DNA from: ELB16-189 sp018266435
Lineage (GTDB): Bacteria; Bacteroidota; Bacteroidia; Cytophagales; Cyclobacteriaceae
Direction of reading: 5' to 3'
Assembly (NCBI GenBank): GCA_030123525.1
Contig: CP126125.1
Span: forward strand, 3,472,001-3,536,000
Length of the DNA: 64,000 nucleotides
Part shown: in pieces, positions 41,093-49,705 of the stretch
Numbering within the stretch: the first letter of the stretch is position 1
Layout of the letters: each line of letters starts with the position of its first letter
The notes under the pieces: model-generated
Seen by the model: the letters and a program-made list of their open reading frames with translations, nothing else
Told to the model about the DNA's origin: nothing
Database searches by the model: none
Position numbers and translations under genes: made by a program

Positions 41093-42115
41093 TTATCTTG
41101 TAAAAGAAATTACCTGCTGCTGATACAGCGCATCGTTTTGTCCCCGAATCTGAAGGGTAATGTCTATTTTCTTTTTTTGCCAGTTTACTTTAATGAGACC
41201 AAATGTTTTTTCAATGACGAGCTTGCCCACGCGGTATTTGTTTTCTTCAATCCACTTCATTGACCAGGTATGTGTGATGCCCGATGACGTGAAATCATAA
41301 AGCGGATAAGGGAGCCCCACCACATTCATTTTTGAAAACTCTGCCATGTGGCGGTCACCACTGATGATCAGCACATTTTTATTAACCTTAGCCAGTAGCT
41401 GCAGCAGCCTTGTTCTTGCCATGGGGAAATTGGCCCACTTTTCAAACCGGTGTTGTTCGGCTATTACCTGTATGCTTGAGTTGATGATGTTTAGGGCGGC
41501 ATCCGATTGAGTCAGTTCATTTTCCAGCCAACGCCATTGTTCTTCGCCTAAAATATCGCCTGTAGGATTGATCTCGTAGCGATACTCTTTTTTCTCCGTT
41601 TTTGGTGGTTTGTAATAGACTTTTATTAGGGTATCTCTGAAGTAGCGTGTGTCGAGGTTAATAATTTTGATTCGTTCTTTTCCTGACCCAATCTCCAGCG
41701 AATTATAAATGCCGTTGTGGTTCCATACCGGGTTGTTTTTGGGAATACCTAAAAAATCAAGCGCCATTTTTTTTGCTGCATCGCGGTGCGGCCAGAATCT
41801 TCCACCATCGTTTGTGCCATAATCGTGGTCATCCCACGTACCGGTGATGGGGCATGTCTTCAGCAATTGTTGGTATCCCGGATTGGATTTTTGTTTGTTG
41901 TATCTCTCCTTCAGGTTCAGGGTATCACCATTGTCTGCATAGATGTTATCGCCACCCCAAATCCACAGTTCGGGTTTTTGCCGAACAACCGAAGGCCACA
42001 TTTCTTGAGGTTTGTTTTCATTGTCACAGGATCCAAAAGCGATGATGGTTGAGTGGATTTGTCCTGATAATGAAAAGAAAATCAGCCCCAAAAAAACAGT
42101 GAAAAATATTTTCAT
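41093..42115 (-). CDS. PhoD-like alkaline phosphatase family protein
   Basis: A 340-residue exported metallophosphoesterase. An N-terminal signal (IFFTVFLGLIFFSLSG) precedes the PhoD-type core: FGSCDNENK, then WIWGGDNIYAD (metal Asp/Asn), TWDDHDYGTND (D-D-H-D-x-G-x-N), LDTRYFRD and SGDRHMAEF. These are the diagnostic blocks of the family. Known members use Ca/Fe sites on phosphoesters in the periplasm. The gene is divergent from the cationic permease and followed by the APC permease. Confidence 0.92.
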   Translation of the reverse strand: MKIFFTVFLGLIFFSLSGQIHSTIIAFGSCDNENKPQEMWPSVVRQKPELWIWGGDNIYADNGDTLNLKERYNKQKSNPGYQQLLKTCPITGTWDDHDYGTNDGGRFWPHRDAAKKMALDFLGIPKNNPVWNHNGIYNSLEIGSGKERIKIINLDTRYFRDTLIKVYYKPPKTEKKEYRYEINPTGDILGEEQWRWLENELTQSDAALNIINSSIQVIAEQHRFEKWANFPMARTRLLQLLAKVNKNVLIISGDRHMAEFSKMNVVGLPYPLYDFTSSGITHTWSMKWIEENKYRVGKLVIEKTFGLIKVNWQKKKIDITLQIRGQNDALYQQQVISFTR

Positions 42116-42254
42116 TTCTCAAAAGTATACATTCAAGGTGAACTATAATTTACCAGCCATAAAAAATAATTCATGTAGGCATTTTAAGAAACACACATTG
42201 TAATCGGTATTTATTTTTTTATTTTTCATTACTTTTCGCCCAAACGATTTGCTC

Positions 42255-43928
42255 ATGCTCCAACCCTTCCTTCGCAAGAAATCACTCAACAACCTATTGA
42301 GCGATCCCGGTTCAGCCGGTGCACACGGCACCGAAACACCCGGCCTCAAACGCGTGCTCAGTGTACGCGACCTCACCTCTATGGGCATTGCGGCAGTGAT
42401 TGGAGCTGGGATTTTTTCTACCATCGGTCAGGCGGCTTATGCGGGCGGGCCCGGTGTAATCTTTCTTTTTTTAATCATTGCGGTTACGTGCGGGTTCACA
42501 GCGTTATGCTATGCTGAGTTTGCCTCGCGTGTGCCGGTAGCCGGAAGCGCGTACACGTACACGTACGTTACCATTGGCGAAATTGCCGCCTGGATTATTG
42601 GCTGGGCATTGATTTTAGAATACGCCATCAGCAACGTAGTAATTGCTATTTCGTGGAGCAGTTACTTTGTGAATTTGCTGGAAGGGTTTCATATCCACTT
42701 GCCACCCTGGCTGGCCACCGATCCTAAAACAGCCAAAACACTCTTTGAAGCCGCAGTAGCCAAAGGAAACCCAACGGATGGAATGGCCTGGGCCCTGGCA
42801 CCTGAATTTGCCGGGCTGAAACTGATCCTGAACATCCCGGCTTTTGCCATTGTGGTATTTGTTACGATCATCGCTTATGTGGGCATCAAGGAAAGTAAGA
42901 AAAGTGCCAACCTCATGGTTGTAATTAAATTGTTAGTGCTGGCCTTTGTGGTAGTGCTGGGTATTTTTTATATCGATACCTCCAACTGGAAACCGTTTAT
43001 GCCCAATGGGTTTACCGGAGTTATGCAGGGCGTATCGGCTATCTTTTTTGCCTACATCGGGTTTGATTCCATCTCTACTACGGCTGAAGAATGTGCCAAC
43101 CCGCAACGCGATATGCCGCGCGGCATGATTTACTCACTGCTCATCTGCTCGGCCGTGTACATTGTGGTTACGCTTACGGTAGTGGGCATGGTGAATTACT
43201 CCGAGTTCAAAGGCGTAGCCGACCCATTGGCGTATGTGTTCACCAAAATCAACCTGAATAAAGTAGGGTATATTATTTCTGTAGGAGCTATCATTGCCGG
43301 CATCAGCGCCATGCTCGTTTACCAACTGGGCCAACCCCGGATATGGATGAGCATGAGCCGCGATGGTCTTTTACCAAAAAAATTCAGTGTCATCCATCCC
43401 CGGTTTCACACTCCTTCTTTTGCTACTATCATGACTGGCCTGGCCGTAGCTGTGCCCGCCTTATTTATTGACATTGGATTAGTCACTGACCTGACAAGCA
43501 TTGGCACATTGTTCGCGTTTGTGCTGGTCTGTGCCGGTGTTTTAAAATTGCCCCCAAGAGAAAAAACAGCCGGTGACAAATCATTTCACCTCCCCTACAT
43601 TAATGGCCGATGGATTGTACCTGCGTTGGTATTGATTTTTATTTACGGGTACCGCGAGCGTATTGGCGATGCCTTTGCTAACCTTTCGCATGATTCGCAC
43701 CAGGAAATACTCTTCTTGATTTTTTTATTAGCAGCTATGGGAGTAGCCGCCCTCAGTTACTTCAACCGATTATCGCTGATACCCGTGCTTGGGCTTTTGT
43801 CGTGTCTTTATTTGATGATTGAAATCCCTACCAAAAGCTGGATATTATTTTTCTTTTGGATGCTGGTGGGCTTAATTATTTATTTTATCTACGGAAAAAA
43901 GAAAAGCAAACTGGCAATAACCCACTAA
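42255..43928 (+). CDS. APC-family cationic amino-acid transporter-like permease
   Basis: A 557-residue membrane protein from the ATG at 42255 (a TTG two codons upstream is less likely). About 12-14 helices. The CAT/YfnA-like pattern is evident: LSVRDLTSMGIAAVIGAGIFSTIG in TM1, YAEFASRVPVAGSAYTYTY after TM2, AYIGFDSISTTAEECANPQRDMPRGM after TM6 and GQPRIWMSMSRDGLLPKKF. It is divergent from the PhoD-like gene and convergent with the barrel cluster (2-bp gap at 43929-43930). Arginine, lysine or branched amino acids are possible substrates. Confidence 0.9.
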   Translation: MLQPFLRKKSLNNLLSDPGSAGAHGTETPGLKRVLSVRDLTSMGIAAVIGAGIFSTIGQAAYAGGPGVIFLFLIIAVTCGFTALCYAEFASRVPVAGSAYTYTYVTIGEIAAWIIGWALILEYAISNVVIAISWSSYFVNLLEGFHIHLPPWLATDPKTAKTLFEAAVAKGNPTDGMAWALAPEFAGLKLILNIPAFAIVVFVTIIAYVGIKESKKSANLMVVIKLLVLAFVVVLGIFYIDTSNWKPFMPNGFTGVMQGVSAIFFAYIGFDSISTTAEECANPQRDMPRGMIYSLLICSAVYIVVTLTVVGMVNYSEFKGVADPLAYVFTKINLNKVGYIISVGAIIAGISAMLVYQLGQPRIWMSMSRDGLLPKKFSVIHPRFHTPSFATIMTGLAVAVPALFIDIGLVTDLTSIGTLFAFVLVCAGVLKLPPREKTAGDKSFHLPYINGRWIVPALVLIFIYGYRERIGDAFANLSHDSHQEILFLIFLLAAMGVAALSYFNRLSLIPVLGLLSCLYLMIEIPTKSWILFFFWMLVGLIIYFIYGKKKSKLAITH

Positions 43929-43930
43929 AT

Positions 43931-44632
43931 CTATTTTGCAAGTTTTATTTTCAGTTTCTCAAGTTTATAAGCTAAAGAAATTTGAAGCACTTGGTTGCGT
44001 GCATACGCTGTACTCAGTGAGTGAGTAATTGTAGTGCCTTGGTTATTGGTTGGCAGCGTACCCAGTGTGTATTTATTAACATCTGAAATGCCATTGCTGT
44101 AGCGGATAGAAAGACTTCCTCCAAAAGGCAACTCCAGCCCGGCACCAAAAGCAAACGACCAGTCGAACTGATGAATGTACGGTTTTAAGTCATTTTGTGT
44201 AGCCACACCCAAATAGCCCTGGTTCAATTGTACTAAATACCCATTAGCGCCTGCCAGCATCCCTACCTGCGGGCCTGCCTGCACATAAAGCCCACCTGTG
44301 AGGTAGTATTTAACTATAACGGGCAAAGCAATGTAGTTTAACTGCGTGTACAGGTCAGAATAATTGCTCGTGGTGAAATTTTGTCCTTGACTGGAAAAAA
44401 GAAGTTCGGGTTGCAAAGCAAAATTTTTGCGTCTTGCCTGGGCATAAATGCCGAAGTGATAACCCGGCCGGGTGTTATACGTTACCCCTACCAGTTTTCC
44501 GCCCGGGCTTAAATCCAGACCTGAAATGTTTATGCCGGCTTTCACACCAAAATCAATTTGCTTTTGTGCGGCCAACTGGCTTGTCAAACTCAGCATACCT
44601 GCAGACATTAGAAAAATTACCTTCACATTCAT
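43931..44632 (-). CDS. PorT-like outer-membrane beta-barrel protein (third of three)
   Basis: A 233-residue exported protein from the ATG at 44632 (signal VKVIFLMSAGMLSLTSQLAAQ). The PorT-like pattern is FGVKAGINISGLD, PGYHFGIYAQARRKNFALQPELLFSSQGQNF, LNYIALPVIVKYYLTGGLYVQAGPQVG and GGSLSIRYSNGISDVNKY. That is an eight-strand barrel of the family that includes PorT, a type IX secretion component. It is paralogous to the two genes upstream. It could be a generic small barrel rather than PorT itself. Confidence 0.85.
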   Translation of the reverse strand: MNVKVIFLMSAGMLSLTSQLAAQKQIDFGVKAGINISGLDLSPGGKLVGVTYNTRPGYHFGIYAQARRKNFALQPELLFSSQGQNFTTSNYSDLYTQLNYIALPVIVKYYLTGGLYVQAGPQVGMLAGANGYLVQLNQGYLGVATQNDLKPYIHQFDWSFAFGAGLELPFGGSLSIRYSNGISDVNKYTLGTLPTNNQGTTITHSLSTAYARNQVLQISLAYKLEKLKIKLAK

Positions 44633-44679
44633 ACCAGATTTTTTATTAGGTCGCAAAAATACAAAGACAAATGACGCGC

Positions 44680-44707
44680 AAAAAAGAAAAATCCCGCAGA
44701 TGCGGGA
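44680..44707 (-). terminator. Rho-independent terminator between barrel genes
   Basis: The stem TCCCGCA (44692-44698) pairs with TGCGGGA (44701-44707). On the minus strand it is followed by TTTTTCTTTTTT. It ends transcription of the barrel gene at 44733-45344, so the third barrel gene may have its own promoter. Confidence 0.8.
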
Positions 44708-44732
44708 CTTTCTTAAAACGTATCTATCAAAA

Positions 44733-45344
44733 TTATTTTCCGAGCTTGAACAACCGATAGCCCACCGATGCCATAATCACCTGATTTTTAATTTCACCCG
44801 ATGTTCCTGAAATATTGTTGTTGTTAGAAAGACCCAGGTTATAGCGCGCATCAATGCTCAACCCAAAGGGAAGATCCCAGCCTAACCCCATGGCTAAGCT
44901 AAGGTCATTATTCTTGATCACCTGAGAATATCCTTGAGAAGTAGTCACATTATTAATCGTTTGTTTCAGTTGGCCACCGGAAGCAAAGCCAAGCTGAGGC
45001 CCAATTTGCAGGTTAACTCCACCAATGGTGTATAACTTAAACAATATGGGAATATTGATATAATCAAAATTAGCCTCAAAATTGGAGGTGTTTACCGAAA
45101 AATTTGATCCTTGTTTGGAATACAGCAACTCCGGCTGGATGCCAATTTTCCCAAGTTTAAAAAGCACATAGGCTCCAAAGTGATAGCCCGTACGGTTATT
45201 ATAGTTTTGGCTTAAGGATTGGCTTCCGCTCAACTTGGCAAAGTTAGGCCCCCCTTTAATGCCAATACCCACTGATTGAGCCAGTGAGTACTCTGAAATA
45301 AAACAGAAACATCCAACTGCCAAGACCTTCAACATTAATTTCAT
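44733..45344 (-). CDS. PorT-like outer-membrane beta-barrel protein (second of three)
   Basis: A 203-residue exported protein from the ATG at 45344 (signal LKVLAVGCFCFISEYSLAQ); the upstream start at 45386 is less likely. The pattern is GIGIKGGPNFAKL, GYHFGAYVLFKLGKIGIQPELLYSKQGSNFSV, FDYINIPILFKLYTIGGVNLQIGPQLGF and GLSIDARYNLGLSNNNN. It is close in layout to its neighbours on both sides and ends in a terminator. Confidence 0.85.
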   Translation of the reverse strand: MKLMLKVLAVGCFCFISEYSLAQSVGIGIKGGPNFAKLSGSQSLSQNYNNRTGYHFGAYVLFKLGKIGIQPELLYSKQGSNFSVNTSNFEANFDYINIPILFKLYTIGGVNLQIGPQLGFASGGQLKQTINNVTTSQGYSQVIKNNDLSLAMGLGWDLPFGLSIDARYNLGLSNNNNISGTSGEIKNQVIMASVGYRLFKLGK

Positions 45345-45410
45345 AGGTAGTTTGTTTTTAGTTTGTTTACAAAGATAAAAATACATTATAAATTATTTTT
45401 TCTTATCTCT

Positions 45411-46085
45411 TTACAGTTCCGTATCCAACTTGAACAACCGGAAGCCGACAGAAAACTGAAAGACCTGGTTAGAAGCCTTTGATGTACCCATGGAAGTAGT
45501 CAAGTAGGTATTGGGGTAGCCGGTAGAATAATAATTGATGTTGGCCAAGCCAAGATAATAACGGGCCGTGACATTCAGCCCCTTGGGCAAGTCCCAGCCT
45601 AACCCAACAACCATGCCCGCATCATTTGATTTAACAAACTGATTTAAAGATTGGGTGCTAACTGTTGGTTGACCTGAAATTTGCGATTGAACCGATCCTT
45701 GCGAACTGCTCAAAAAACCAAACTGGGCACCGGCTTGCAAATTAAAACCTCCGGCCACATAAGCCTTTGCCACTATCGGAACACAGATGTAATTAAGCTG
45801 TGTAGTAAGCGGAGGCAAATTTGCCGTAACCGGGTATTGAAAGGTCTGGCCTTGCACAGAATACAATAACTCAGGTTGAATGGCAAAACTGGAAATTTTG
45901 AACATGGTATAAATTCCTCCATGATATCCCTGAAAATAATTAGGGTTTAGTGTCACGGCCGATGTAGAATTGATACTGGCCAGGTTGTACCCGGCCTTCA
46001 CACCAACATCTATTTGTATAGGGGCTTGGCTTTTGCCCGCAATGGGTATCAGTAAACTAGCACACCAAACTACACGTTTCAACAT
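45411..46085 (-). CDS. PorT-like outer-membrane beta-barrel protein (first of three)
   Basis: A 224-residue exported protein from the ATG at 46085 (signal LKRVVWCASLLIPIAGKSQ); an in-frame ATG at 46097 adds four residues. It shows the same block order as its two downstream paralogues: DVGVKAGYNLASINS, GYHGGIYTMFKISSFAIQPELLYSVQGQTF, LNYICVPIVAKAYVAGGFNLQAGAQFGF and GLNVTARYYLGLANINYY. The start is 51 bp past the acyltransferase stop on the same strand. Confidence 0.85.
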   Translation of the reverse strand: MLKRVVWCASLLIPIAGKSQAPIQIDVGVKAGYNLASINSTSAVTLNPNYFQGYHGGIYTMFKISSFAIQPELLYSVQGQTFQYPVTANLPPLTTQLNYICVPIVAKAYVAGGFNLQAGAQFGFLSSSQGSVQSQISGQPTVSTQSLNQFVKSNDAGMVVGLGWDLPKGLNVTARYYLGLANINYYSTGYPNTYLTTSMGTSKASNQVFQFSVGFRLFKLDTEL

Positions 46086-46136
46086 AGCAACAGTCATTAA
46101 TGAAAGAGTTAAAAACCGAAAGTTAAAAAAAGTAAA

Positions 46137-46685
46137 TCATTGAATACCTAACGAGGGGTTTCTTCCGGTTATTGCACGATAAAAATTCATGAGTGTTTCC
46201 ATGTCTTTTTCGATCGTATCAGAAGGATAGACCGGAATGCCGATGATCACTTTCTTTTTTAAGAAATCAAATCCCACAGGAATGATTGGAACATGGGCTG
46301 CCTTGGCAATAAAATAAAATCCGGTTTTTAATCGCTCTACTTTTTTTCTTGTTCCCTCGGGTGCGATTGCCAAAACAAATTCATCGTGCTCGTTAAACAG
46401 GTTAACCACCTGCTGCACCATGTCGTGCGAAGACGAACGGTCAACCGGATAGCCCCCTAATAATCTGAAAAACCAACCATACGGAGCCTTAAACAATTGA
46501 CTCTTGCCCAAAAATTTTGCCCGTTGCAGGTGCGTAATACTTCGCGCCATTATGCCAATCACAAAATCCCAATTGCTGGTGTGCGGTGCTACAGCTACAA
46601 TATATTTTTTAAGATTGGGAGCGAATGAACCTTCCACTTTCCAACCAATCAATTTAAAAATAAACAAGTAAAGCGGGCGAAGCAT
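46137..46685 (-). CDS. PlsC-type acyltransferase
   Basis: A 182-residue membrane-associated acyltransferase of the 1-acylglycerol-3-phosphate family. The catalytic H-x4-D is HTSNWD and the phosphate-binding EGTR block is PEGTRKKVERLKTGFYFIA. The N-terminal stretch RPLYLFIFKLIGWKVEG is a membrane anchor. At 182 residues it is short for PlsC (about 240), so it may act on a non-standard acceptor. It is the third gene of the patatin-hutU-acyltransferase run, 1 bp after the hutU stop. Confidence 0.88.
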   Translation of the reverse strand: MLRPLYLFIFKLIGWKVEGSFAPNLKKYIVAVAPHTSNWDFVIGIMARSITHLQRAKFLGKSQLFKAPYGWFFRLLGGYPVDRSSSHDMVQQVVNLFNEHDEFVLAIAPEGTRKKVERLKTGFYFIAKAAHVPIIPVGFDFLKKKVIIGIPVYPSDTIEKDMETLMNFYRAITGRNPSLGIQ

Positions 46686-46686
46686 C

Positions 46687-48693
46687 TCAGAGAATCTTAT
46701 CGATTAACTTATCATCAGTCAAATTTGGCAATGTGATTTGCAAACCTTTTGTTACTTCTTTATTGATGGCATCCAGCGCGCCCTCATTTCTGGCCCATGC
46801 CCTGCGCGCTATTCCATTATTCACATCAAAATAAAGCATACTCTTGAGTTTTCTTTCCGCATCGGCTGAGCCATCGAGCAGCATACCAAACCCCCCATTG
46901 ATCACCTCGCCCCAGCCCACGCCTCCCCCGTTGTGAATCGATACCCAGGTGGCCCCGCGAAATGAATCACCAATCACGTTGTGAATGGCCATGTCGGCCG
47001 TGTAGCGCGAACCGTCATAGATATTAGATGTTTCGCGGTAAGGAGAATCAGTGCCCGACACATCGTGGTGATCGCGACCCAAAACTACAGGCCCAATCTT
47101 TTTATTTTTGACCGCATCATTAAATGCCTGTGCAATTTTTATACGGCCTTCGGCATCGGCATACAAGATGCGTGCTTTCGAACCAACCACTAATTTATTT
47201 GCTTTTGCAGCTTTGATCCAGTTTATATTATCGGTGAGTTGTGATTGAATTTCTTGCGATGCAGATTTTTTTATTTCCGATAAAACATCCGTTGCTAATT
47301 GATCTGTGCAATCCAAATCTTCCTGCTTGCCCGAAACACAAACCCAGCGAAATGGCCCGAAGCCATAATCAAAACACATCGGCCCCATGATGTCTTGCAC
47401 ATACGATGGGTACTTGAAATTGATGCCATCTGTTGCCATGATGTCTGCCCCTGCGCGCGAAGCCTCCAGCAAAAAAGCGTTTCCATAATCAAAAAAATAT
47501 GTTCCTCTTTTTGTATGCTCGTTAATTGCATCTGCTTGTCTTCGTAATGAAGCCTGCACGTGTTTTTTAAATTCATCCGGTTTTGACGCCATCAGTTTAT
47601 TCGATTCTTCAAATGACAAACCCACCGGGTAATACCCTCCGGCCCACGGATTATGAAGCGATGTTTGATCAGAACCGAGATCAACGTAAATATTTTCTTT
47701 CAGAAATCTTTCCCATACCTCAACGATGTTTCCTTGATAAGCAATTGAAATTACTTCTTTGTTTTTCTTAGCTTCAACTACGCGTGAACAAAGTTTGTTC
47801 AGATCATTGACTACCTCATCTACCCATCCTTGTGCGTGTCTTTTCTGTGTAGCTTTGTCATTTACTTCGGCAATCACCGTAATCACTCCAGCAATATTTC
47901 CAGCTTTTGGCTGAGCTCCGCTCATTCCACCTAACCCCGAGGTTACAAATAGTTTTCCGGCCAGGCTCTCTCCGCTTTTAGAAATTTTTCTTCCGGCATT
48001 TAATATGGTGATGTTGGTGCCGTGTACAATTCCTTGCGGGCCGATGTACATGTAGCTGCCGGCTGTCATCTGTCCGTATTGCGTTACACCCAGCGCGTTG
48101 TATTTTTCCCAATCGTCTTGTTTGGAATAATTAGGGATCATCATGCCATTGGTAACCACAACCCGCGGTGCTTCTTTCGAAGACGGAAACAAACCCATCG
48201 GGTGGCCCGAATACATGTGCAATGTTTGCTCATCGCTCATGGTGGCGAGGTATTTCATGGTCAGTAAATACTGTGCCCAGTTTTGAAACACCGCACCATT
48301 GCCGCCATATGTAATTAACTCGTGCGGATGCTGTGCCACAGCCGGATCCAGATTATTTTGAATCATCACCTGAATGGCTCCCGCTTGCAAATTTTGAAAA
48401 GGATAATCGGTGATCGGCCGTGCAAACATTTTATACTCCGGGCGAAAGCGATACATATAAATACGCCCGAATTTTTGCAGTTCATCATAAAACTCTTTCG
48501 CTAAAACTTCATGATGCTTCGGATGAAAATAGCGCAGCGCATTTTTCAATGCGAGTTTCTTCTCGGCTACAGACAAAATATCTTTTCGTTTGGGTGCATG
48601 ACTCACCGATGCATCCAGTGCTTTTACTTCGGGAAGTTCATCTGGCACTCCTCGCAGAATTTGTTCTTTAAATGAAAGTTCGGTAGTGATCAT
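46687..48693 (-). CDS. hutU: Urocanate hydratase
   Basis: NAD-dependent hydration of urocanate to imidazolonepropionate, the second step of histidine breakdown. The 668 residues are about 100 more than the classic 550-560, as in Bacteroidota forms. Blocks: ELITYGGNGAVFQNWAQY, MYSGHPMGLFPSS, GQMTAGSYMYIGPQGIVHGT, KLFVTSGLGGMSGAQPKA, DQTSLHNPWAGGYYPVG and HNGGGVGWGEVINGGFGM. No hutH, hutI or hutG occurs in the window. The start ATG overlaps the patatin stop by 4 bp (ATGA). The downstream gene is an acyltransferase. Confidence 0.95.
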   Translation of the reverse strand: MITTELSFKEQILRGVPDELPEVKALDASVSHAPKRKDILSVAEKKLALKNALRYFHPKHHEVLAKEFYDELQKFGRIYMYRFRPEYKMFARPITDYPFQNLQAGAIQVMIQNNLDPAVAQHPHELITYGGNGAVFQNWAQYLLTMKYLATMSDEQTLHMYSGHPMGLFPSSKEAPRVVVTNGMMIPNYSKQDDWEKYNALGVTQYGQMTAGSYMYIGPQGIVHGTNITILNAGRKISKSGESLAGKLFVTSGLGGMSGAQPKAGNIAGVITVIAEVNDKATQKRHAQGWVDEVVNDLNKLCSRVVEAKKNKEVISIAYQGNIVEVWERFLKENIYVDLGSDQTSLHNPWAGGYYPVGLSFEESNKLMASKPDEFKKHVQASLRRQADAINEHTKRGTYFFDYGNAFLLEASRAGADIMATDGINFKYPSYVQDIMGPMCFDYGFGPFRWVCVSGKQEDLDCTDQLATDVLSEIKKSASQEIQSQLTDNINWIKAAKANKLVVGSKARILYADAEGRIKIAQAFNDAVKNKKIGPVVLGRDHHDVSGTDSPYRETSNIYDGSRYTADMAIHNVIGDSFRGATWVSIHNGGGVGWGEVINGGFGMLLDGSADAERKLKSMLYFDVNNGIARRAWARNEGALDAINKEVTKGLQITLPNLTDDKLIDKIL

Positions 48694-49457
48694 GCGGCTG
48701 ATGCTTTTTGAAATTGTTCTGCTTTAAAATTATTTTTAGTGAATTGGTATCCAATATCAAAAATCTCTTGTGCTTTGGTAATTTCAAAGCCCGAGAATTG
48801 ATGAAGGGCGAGTGGTTCAATAAATACATTGCACGTTTCACGGCTTCTGGCTGTATTGCCATTGATGGCCATTAACAAACTGCGCTCAATGATGGTACGT
48901 AGATTTTTTGCATCGAAGTCAGCACCAATGGGGTTGCAGTGCGAACCAATTAAAAAATCGCATTGTTCACGAATCGGTTTTACCGGAAGATTATCAAGTA
49001 CTCCGCCATCGACCAGTACTTTTTCTTGAAAATTTACCGGTGGAAAAATTGCAGGCACGCAACATGACGCCATGATGCCAGGGATCAATTCACCTTCGCT
49101 TAAGTAGACAGTCTCTCCTTTCTTAATATCCGTGGCTGCAATTGTTAAAGGTATTTTCAATCTCTTGAAGTCATTCTCGGGCATGTGTTTAAGCAATACA
49201 TCTTTCAAGCCATCCATGCTCAACAAACCCATCCATGTCCAGGCGGGTTTCACCGATTTAAACACACTTACTTTTTGAATGATGCTGAGTATTTCTTCGG
49301 GCTTGTATCCGTACGAATAGAGTGCTCCAACAATTGACCCGGCACTTGTTCCTGAAATTACAGAAAACTTCAAACCGAATTCTTCCAACGCTTTGAGCAC
49401 ACCCAAATGCGCAATGCCACGTGCCCCGCCACCGGATAAAGCAATGCCGATTTTCAT
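48690..49457 (-). CDS. Patatin-like phospholipase
   Basis: A 255-residue RssA/YjjU-like lipid hydrolase. The oxyanion loop is SGGGARGIAHLGV, the nucleophile elbow GTSAGS, and the catalytic Asp is in VDGGVLDNLPV. There is no signal or barrel domain, so it is cytoplasmic or peripheral. It is the first gene of a packed unit with hutU (4-bp overlap) and an acyltransferase. Phospholipid turnover is inferred. Upstream, 49458-49695 contains a hairpin and a remnant. Confidence 0.9.
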   Translation of the reverse strand: MKIGIALSGGGARGIAHLGVLKALEEFGLKFSVISGTSAGSIVGALYSYGYKPEEILSIIQKVSVFKSVKPAWTWMGLLSMDGLKDVLLKHMPENDFKRLKIPLTIAATDIKKGETVYLSEGELIPGIMASCCVPAIFPPVNFQEKVLVDGGVLDNLPVKPIREQCDFLIGSHCNPIGADFDAKNLRTIIERSLLMAINGNTARSRETCNVFIEPLALHQFSGFEITKAQEIFDIGYQFTKNNFKAEQFQKASAA

Positions 49458-49491
49458 GTGCGCAAGTTAATCGTTATTCAGAATTGTTATT

Positions 49492-49512
49492 AAAGTCAAA
49501 GTCCTTGACTTT
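49492..49512 (-). terminator. Hairpin between the MBL and patatin genes
   Basis: AAAGTCAA (49492-49499) pairs with TTGACTTT (49505-49512), with a 5-nt loop. On the minus strand the following T run is weak (TTTAATAA), so termination is only possible. Confidence 0.35.
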
Positions 49513-49588
49513 GCCCTAAACTAAATTCCTATAGCTGAGTCTGTTTGGTTTCAATAATTTTGCGTGATAAATAATAAAGGGTCTTTAT

Positions 49589-49705
49589 TTACCAATGTAG
49601 TTTCTGCGCTCTGTTAAACCGGGTAGGCATACGCAAGTAACAAGTGTTTTCATCAACGGTAATCGAATAAATACCAGTCTGAGCTGTAGTAACGCCTACA
49701 AAATC
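49589..49705 (-). pseudogene. Short Ig-like adhesin or surface-protein remnant
   Basis: A 38-codon open stretch on the minus strand ending in TAA. Its first half (TTAQTGIYSITVDENTC) resembles the end of an Ig-like or gliding-motility-type repeat, where AGxYxVxVxxxxC is typical. It overlaps the stop of the MBL gene by 10 bp, has no start codon and lacks the rest of such a protein. The resemblance is by eye only. Confidence 0.3.

Noticed and set aside
46687..48693. HutU length as evidence of a gene fusion
   Set aside because: The extra 100 residues are spread over the protein and are as I recall for Bacteroidota HutU; no foreign domain is visible.
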